The notes beneath the pieces are model-generated. The model was not told where the DNA came from and ran no database searches. It saw nothing but the letters and a program-made list of their open reading frames with translations. A DNA stretch of 9,508 nucleotides, taken from positions 1 through 9,508 of the forward strand of contig QNEY01000048.1 of assembly GCA_003645385.1 (NCBI GenBank), read 5' to 3'. Positions 6,416 through 9,508 of this stretch are shown one piece after another. Both the position numbers and the translations under genes were made by a program. How positions within the stretch are numbered: the first letter of the stretch is position 1; every line of letters starts with the position of its first letter. This DNA comes from Gammaproteobacteria bacterium. Its GTDB lineage: Bacteria > Pseudomonadota > Gammaproteobacteria > Nitrosococcales > Methylophagaceae.

Positions 6416-7624
6416 TCAGCTTCGCTTTAATCTACGTTTAACATTTGCTTGCACGACAAAATAATCAATTAATGGTGCAAAGATGTTGGCAAATAGAATG
6501 GCTAACATAATGCCTTCAGGGAAGGCAGGGTTAATGACTCGTATTAAAACGGTCATAAAGCCGATCAAAATACCGTAAATCCAACGGCCTTTATCTGTCA
6601 TCGCTGCGGATACCGGATCTGTTGCCATAAAAATCATGCCAAAGGCAAAGCCGCCGAGTGTTAAATGCCAATACCATGGTAAGGCAAACATCGGGTTAGT
6701 ATCACTGCCCATCCAATTGAATAATAGGCTGGTTGCAACCATGCCCAAAAATACGCCAAAAATAATGCGGTAGGAGGCAACACGAGTGTAAAGTAGGAAT
6801 GCGGCACCAAATAAACATGCTAATGCTGATGTTTCACCGATTGAACCTGGCATTGCTCCTAGAAAGGTTTGAGTCCAAGTGAAGCCAGCGTTGGTAATTG
6901 CTTCTAGGCCTCCTGCAGCACCTAATGCTAATGGTGTCGCACCACTGAAACCATCAATTGCAGTCCAGACTGCATCGCCTGACATTTGTGCTGGGTAGGC
7001 AAAATATAAAAATGCCCGACCTGTTAATGCTGGGTTTAAGAAGTTTTTACCGGTACCACCAAAGACTTCTTTACCTAAAACAACACCAAAAATAATACCT
7101 AAAGCAACCTGCCATAAAGGGGTGGATGCAGGCATTATTAATGTATACAACATGGACGTAACTAAGAAACCTTCGTTTACTTCATGGTTTCGTACCGCGG
7201 CAAATAATACTTCAAATGCACCGCCAGCAATCAGTGTGGTCAGATAGATGGGTAAGAAATAAAGCAGACCATGAAACATGCTTGCAAAAATGCTGTTTGG
7301 ATCAAAGCCAATACCTAAATAACTTAAGATCGAGCCTCTCCAGCCATCTAAGCCAGTCATACCTAAGTCAACCATGGCACTATTAGCTTGATAACCGGTA
7401 TTCCATAACATCATCAAGATGACAGGGAATGTCGAAATTACGACATAGGTCATCAGACGTTTTAGATCGATACCATCACGAACATGTGGCGAACCACGAG
7501 TTGTATCTGCCGGGGAGTATAGGAATGTGTCTATCATTTCAAAGACAGCGAAATACTTCTCGTAAGGGCCGCCCTTTTGAAATGAAGGTTCTATCCGGTC
7601 AAGGAAACGTCGCAACCGCGCCAT
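6416..7624 (-). CDS. nqrB: Na+-NQR subunit B, membrane component with covalent FMN
   Basis: NqrB is the large membrane subunit (402 residues, about ten helices). It carries one covalent FMN and, in characterised enzymes, riboflavin, and it forms part of the Na+ channel and the quinone site. The flavinylation site is D224-G-F-S-G-A-T230. Other signatures are RNHEVNEGFLVTSMLYTLIMP (146-166), VFGGTGKNFLNPALTGRAFL (187-206) and FMATDPVSA (332-340). The N-terminus begins with a basic stretch (MARLRRFLDRIEPSF) typical of the family. An AAGGAT Shine-Dalgarno precedes the ATG, and the gap from nqrA is 2 nt. ApbE is needed to load the FMN but is not encoded in the window. Confidence 0.98.
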   Translation of the reverse strand: MARLRRFLDRIEPSFQKGGPYEKYFAVFEMIDTFLYSPADTTRGSPHVRDGIDLKRLMTYVVISTFPVILMMLWNTGYQANSAMVDLGMTGLDGWRGSILSYLGIGFDPNSIFASMFHGLLYFLPIYLTTLIAGGAFEVLFAAVRNHEVNEGFLVTSMLYTLIMPASTPLWQVALGIIFGVVLGKEVFGGTGKNFLNPALTGRAFLYFAYPAQMSGDAVWTAIDGFSGATPLALGAAGGLEAITNAGFTWTQTFLGAMPGSIGETSALACLFGAAFLLYTRVASYRIIFGVFLGMVATSLLFNWMGSDTNPMFALPWYWHLTLGGFAFGMIFMATDPVSAAMTDKGRWIYGILIGFMTVLIRVINPAFPEGIMLAILFANIFAPLIDYFVVQANVKRRLKRS

Positions 7625-7626
7625 GA

Positions 7627-8976
7627 TTATCCTTCTTTTTCTATTTGAATGAGGTTGGTTCGTAGCATGGGACCATAGTCAAATTTTCCTGAACATACGA
7701 AAGAGCACAGCGCTAGATCTTCTTCATCGAGCTCAAGACAACCCAGTGCTTGAGCGGCATCAGTATCTTTAACGACCAGTGCCCGTAATAGCTGGGTTGG
7801 TAAAATGTCTAAAGGCATTACCTTTTCAAAGGTACCGACAGGCACCATGGCACGAGGACTACCATTTTGTGAGGTAGTTAAGTCATAACTCTTTTTGCCC
7901 AGTAATTTGGAAATAAATACATTGAGGGCAGAGAATTTATTATGACCACCAGGTTTGATCCAGCCAAAGAATTCCCGCTCATCACTGTCAGCAATCACGG
8001 AAATTTGAGAATGGAATCGGCCAAGGTATGCTGCCCAGTTGGTAGCAGTATGACCATGTAGAACGGAACCAGAAATAATACGAGATTGTACATGTTGGGT
8101 TTCATCACGTACTAAATCTTCAGTATTTGCACCTAGACGGGTACGTAATAAACGTGGGTTATACACTAATGGTCCGGCTAACGAGATAATACGTTCTACC
8201 CATAAATGACCAGTAGTAAACAATTTACCGAGAGCAATCACATCCTGATAGTTAATCTGCCATACGGTTTTGTTGGCACTAACTGGATCAAGCAAATGAA
8301 TATGAGTACTTGCCAAGCCAGCTGGATGTGGCCCAGAGAAAGTATGTGTTTCAATATTTGTTGCAACAGTACCTGTTATAGCAGCGTCTTCTGACTGGCA
8401 AACAAATACTTTGCCATCAGTGAGACGGCTTAACACAGTCAGACCATTACTGTAGTCATCAACATATTCGCTAATAATAACCGTTGGATCTGCAGCTAAT
8501 GGGTTAGTCTCTATTGCGGTGACAAAAATTGAATGGGGGCTTGTGTTAGGACTTGGTGACTTACCATAAGGGCGAGTACGTAGCGCTGTCCATAAACCAG
8601 AATTCAATAAATTATTTTTTACATCATCACGACTTAATTCAACCAGTTGTGACTGTTGATAGCTTGCGAAAGTAATTTCATCATCGCCTTTGAGTTCGAT
8701 AATGACTGATTGTAAAACACGTTTAGCACCACGATTGATTGCCTTGATTGTGCCTGCACCTGGGGCAGTAAATTGTACCTCTGGATTTTTCTTGTCAGAA
8801 AATAAAACTTGGCCAAGTTTTACTTGCTGACCTTCTTCAACCAGCATAGTTGGTTTCATACCGGCATAGTCATTGCCAATTATGGCGACAGTACTAACTG
8901 AGTTAGCATCACCAATAACTTGTACGGGTTTTCCTGCGATGGGCAAGTCAAGCCCTTTTTGTATAGAAAAATGCAT
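7627..8976 (-). CDS. nqrA: Na+-NQR subunit A, cytoplasmic quinone-associated component
   Basis: NqrA is the peripheral cytoplasmic subunit with no redox cofactor; biochemical work places quinone and inhibitor binding at or near it. The 449 residues match the usual 446-449. KGLDLPIAGKP opens the protein, a barrel-sandwich region follows (about 40-95, with PTMLVEEGQQVKLGQVLF and APGAGTIKAINRGAKR), then GHTATNWAAYLGRFHSQISV and EREFFGWIKPGG. The end, CSFVCSGKFDYGPMLR, is typical. It is the first gene of the operon. The ATG at 8974-8976 is the only standard in-frame start after an upstream TAA, yet no Shine-Dalgarno lies at normal distance. The nearest AAGGAG is about 41 nt upstream, with a hairpin between. 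Confidence 0.98.
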   Translation of the reverse strand: MHFSIQKGLDLPIAGKPVQVIGDANSVSTVAIIGNDYAGMKPTMLVEEGQQVKLGQVLFSDKKNPEVQFTAPGAGTIKAINRGAKRVLQSVIIELKGDDEITFASYQQSQLVELSRDDVKNNLLNSGLWTALRTRPYGKSPSPNTSPHSIFVTAIETNPLAADPTVIISEYVDDYSNGLTVLSRLTDGKVFVCQSEDAAITGTVATNIETHTFSGPHPAGLASTHIHLLDPVSANKTVWQINYQDVIALGKLFTTGHLWVERIISLAGPLVYNPRLLRTRLGANTEDLVRDETQHVQSRIISGSVLHGHTATNWAAYLGRFHSQISVIADSDEREFFGWIKPGGHNKFSALNVFISKLLGKKSYDLTTSQNGSPRAMVPVGTFEKVMPLDILPTQLLRALVVKDTDAAQALGCLELDEEDLALCSFVCSGKFDYGPMLRTNLIQIEKEG

Positions 8977-8990
8977 AGATGCTTGGGCAG

Positions 8991-9008
8991 AGACAGTTGA
9001 ATCTGTCT
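8991..9008 (-). promoter_or_regulatory. Leader hairpin and GGA cluster upstream of nqrA
   Basis: In the minus-strand transcript AGACAG and CTGTCT form a perfect 6-bp stem around a 6-nt loop, ending 14 nt before the nqrA ATG. Just upstream of it in the transcript are three GGA motifs within 18 nt (TTGGAT, AAGGAG and TCGGAA, over 9013-9030). The hairpin shortens the distance from AAGGAG to the start codon, but only to about 23 nt. This looks like a leader under translational control, for example by a CsrA-type protein; the regulator is inference. Confidence 0.4.
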
Positions 9009-9041
9009 TCGTTCCGAACTCCTTTTATCCAAGATGTCGCT

Positions 9042-9070
9042 AGTATAAATAGTGTTAGTTATTAAGGGAA
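9042..9070 (-). promoter_or_regulatory. Candidate sigma70 promoter for the nqr operon
   Basis: On the minus strand, TATACT (9042-9047) is a good -10 element. With a 17-nt spacer, the -35 position is TTCCCT (9065-9070), which is weak. Transcription would start near 9035, giving a leader of about 58 nt before nqrA. Confidence 0.45.
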
Positions 9071-9101
9071 GATTTTTGCGACTAAAATTTATATGTTTTC
9101 A

Positions 9102-9131
9102 TTGCAGTGAAGCATTGCTATTCCCTATAAA
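9102..9131 (+). promoter_or_regulatory. Candidate promoter for the small lipoprotein gene
   Basis: TTGCAG (9102-9107), an 18-nt spacer and TATAAA (9126-9131) form a plausible sigma70 promoter. A second pairing, TTGCTA (9115-9120) with TAAAAT (9139-9144), is about equally good. Both point right and diverge from the nqr promoter, so this region probably serves both directions. Confidence 0.4.
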
Positions 9132-9184
9132 TTGAGGCTAAAATCACATCTGGACTATTAATTAAAAATCGATAAGGAAAAACT

Positions 9185-9415
9185 ATGAGCACATCAGCTT
9201 TCAAAACTATGAGTATTATATTCATCGCCAGCAGCTTTATGGTGTTGGTTGGATGTACATCTTCTGAAGAAAAAGCCTATAACAGCCAGACTGATCTGAA
9301 TGAACGCAAGATGGAAATTGCAGATGATTACGAAAAATGTATTAAGGAAAGCACTACGGAAGAAGAGCAGTCGAGGTGTAAAGCATTGCTCGAAGGTGCT
9401 AAAGCATTGCAATAA
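9185..9415 (+). CDS. Small putative lipoprotein of unknown function
   Basis: The 76-residue protein has a lipoprotein signal peptide: a short N-terminus with K7, a hydrophobic stretch (about 9-22) and the lipobox L21-V-G-C24, so the mature lipidated protein begins at C24 and has only 53 residues. Residue 25 is threonine, with no aspartate at +2, which suggests outer-membrane sorting. The mature part is highly charged and predicted helical, with two cysteines (C52 and C65, CX12C) in DDYEKCIKEST and QSRCKALLEGAKAL that could form a disulfide-stapled helical hairpin. AAGGA (9174-9178) lies 6 nt before the ATG. It is divergent from nqrA. I do not recognise a named family, and no function can be assigned. 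A coding frame on the opposite strand of the same region has no comparable features. Confidence 0.8.
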   Translation: MSTSAFKTMSIIFIASSFMVLVGCTSSEEKAYNSQTDLNERKMEIADDYEKCIKESTTEEEQSRCKALLEGAKALQ

Positions 9416-9431
9416 CGTCAAAGTGACTTAA

Positions 9432-9480
9432 TCTGGAATTACAGTTTCCCTAAAATAATAAGAGAGGCTGTAATTCTAGA
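9432..9480 (+). repeat. 13-bp inverted repeat downstream of the lipoprotein gene
   Basis: TCTGGAATTACAG (9432-9444) pairs with CTGTAATTCTAGA (9468-9480) over 13 bp with one G-U, enclosing a 23-nt AT-rich loop. It begins 16 nt after the lipoprotein stop codon, where a terminator is expected, but no T run follows on either strand. It may be a 3'-end stabiliser, an imperfect terminator or an operator for a neighbour outside the window. Nothing convincing is seen from 9481 to the end. Confidence 0.6.
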
Positions 9481-9508
9481 GATATTCAGCCATGACGATG
9501 GAATAATG

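Noticed and set aside
9194..9421. Minus-strand open frame opposite the small lipoprotein
   Set aside because: The plus-strand frame has a ribosome site, a signal peptide and a lipobox. The opposite frame is rich in F and C with no domain and looks like a shadow.
9492..9508. Start of a further plus-strand gene at the right edge
   Set aside because: The ATG at 9492 meets TAA after four codons, and the ATG at 9506 has no adequate ribosome site or following sequence to judge.

Overview
This window is probably from a gammaproteobacterium with fairly AT-rich DNA. Six genes in the canonical order nqrA-B-C-D-E-F encode a complete Na+-translocating NADH:quinone oxidoreductase (Na+-NQR). The maturation gene nqrM follows, and a YhiN/HI0933-type flavoprotein lies further along. 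All of these protein families are common in marine and host-associated Gammaproteobacteria. I cannot name a genus from the sequence alone.

Layout from left to right. Positions 1-117 (+) hold the 3' part of a highly structured RNA that runs in from outside the window. It shows five consecutive perfect hairpins and ends in a 19-base stretch that looks like the 3' terminus of gammaproteobacterial 5S rRNA. The core conserved 5S sequences are not recognisable. An intrinsic terminator follows at 126-166. Positions 167-364 hold no gene, only one hairpin at 216-239. Positions 365-8976 are a single block of ten minus-strand genes. Read in the direction of transcription they are nqrA, nqrB, nqrC, nqrD, nqrE, nqrF, nqrM, a tandem-CBS protein, a PAP2 membrane phosphatase and the HI0933-type flavoprotein. 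Positions 8977-9184 are a divergent intergenic region with candidate promoters on both strands. Positions 9185-9415 (+) encode a very small lipoprotein, and a 13-bp inverted repeat lies beyond it.

How the genes work together. NqrF takes electrons from NADH through FAD and a 2Fe-2S cluster. They pass through the NqrD/NqrE cysteine-ligated iron centre, the covalent FMNs of NqrC and NqrB, and riboflavin to quinone, while Na+ is pumped out. NqrM is needed to mature the iron centre. The flavin transferase ApbE, which must attach FMN to NqrB and NqrC, is not in the window. From nqrA to nqrM the genes overlap by 1 nt or are at most 4 nt apart, so they are very likely one mRNA. The CBS gene starts 20 nt after nqrM and is probably cotranscribed. 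The PAP2 and flavoprotein genes, after gaps of 33 and 39 nt, may be read-through members and have no obvious role in Na+-NQR.

Points worth a second look: the five-hairpin RNA with a 5S-like tail; the nqrA leader, which has three GGA motifs and a hairpin but no Shine-Dalgarno at the start codon; and the flavoprotein, which has lost the third glycine of its FAD-binding motif and has no in-frame ATG start.
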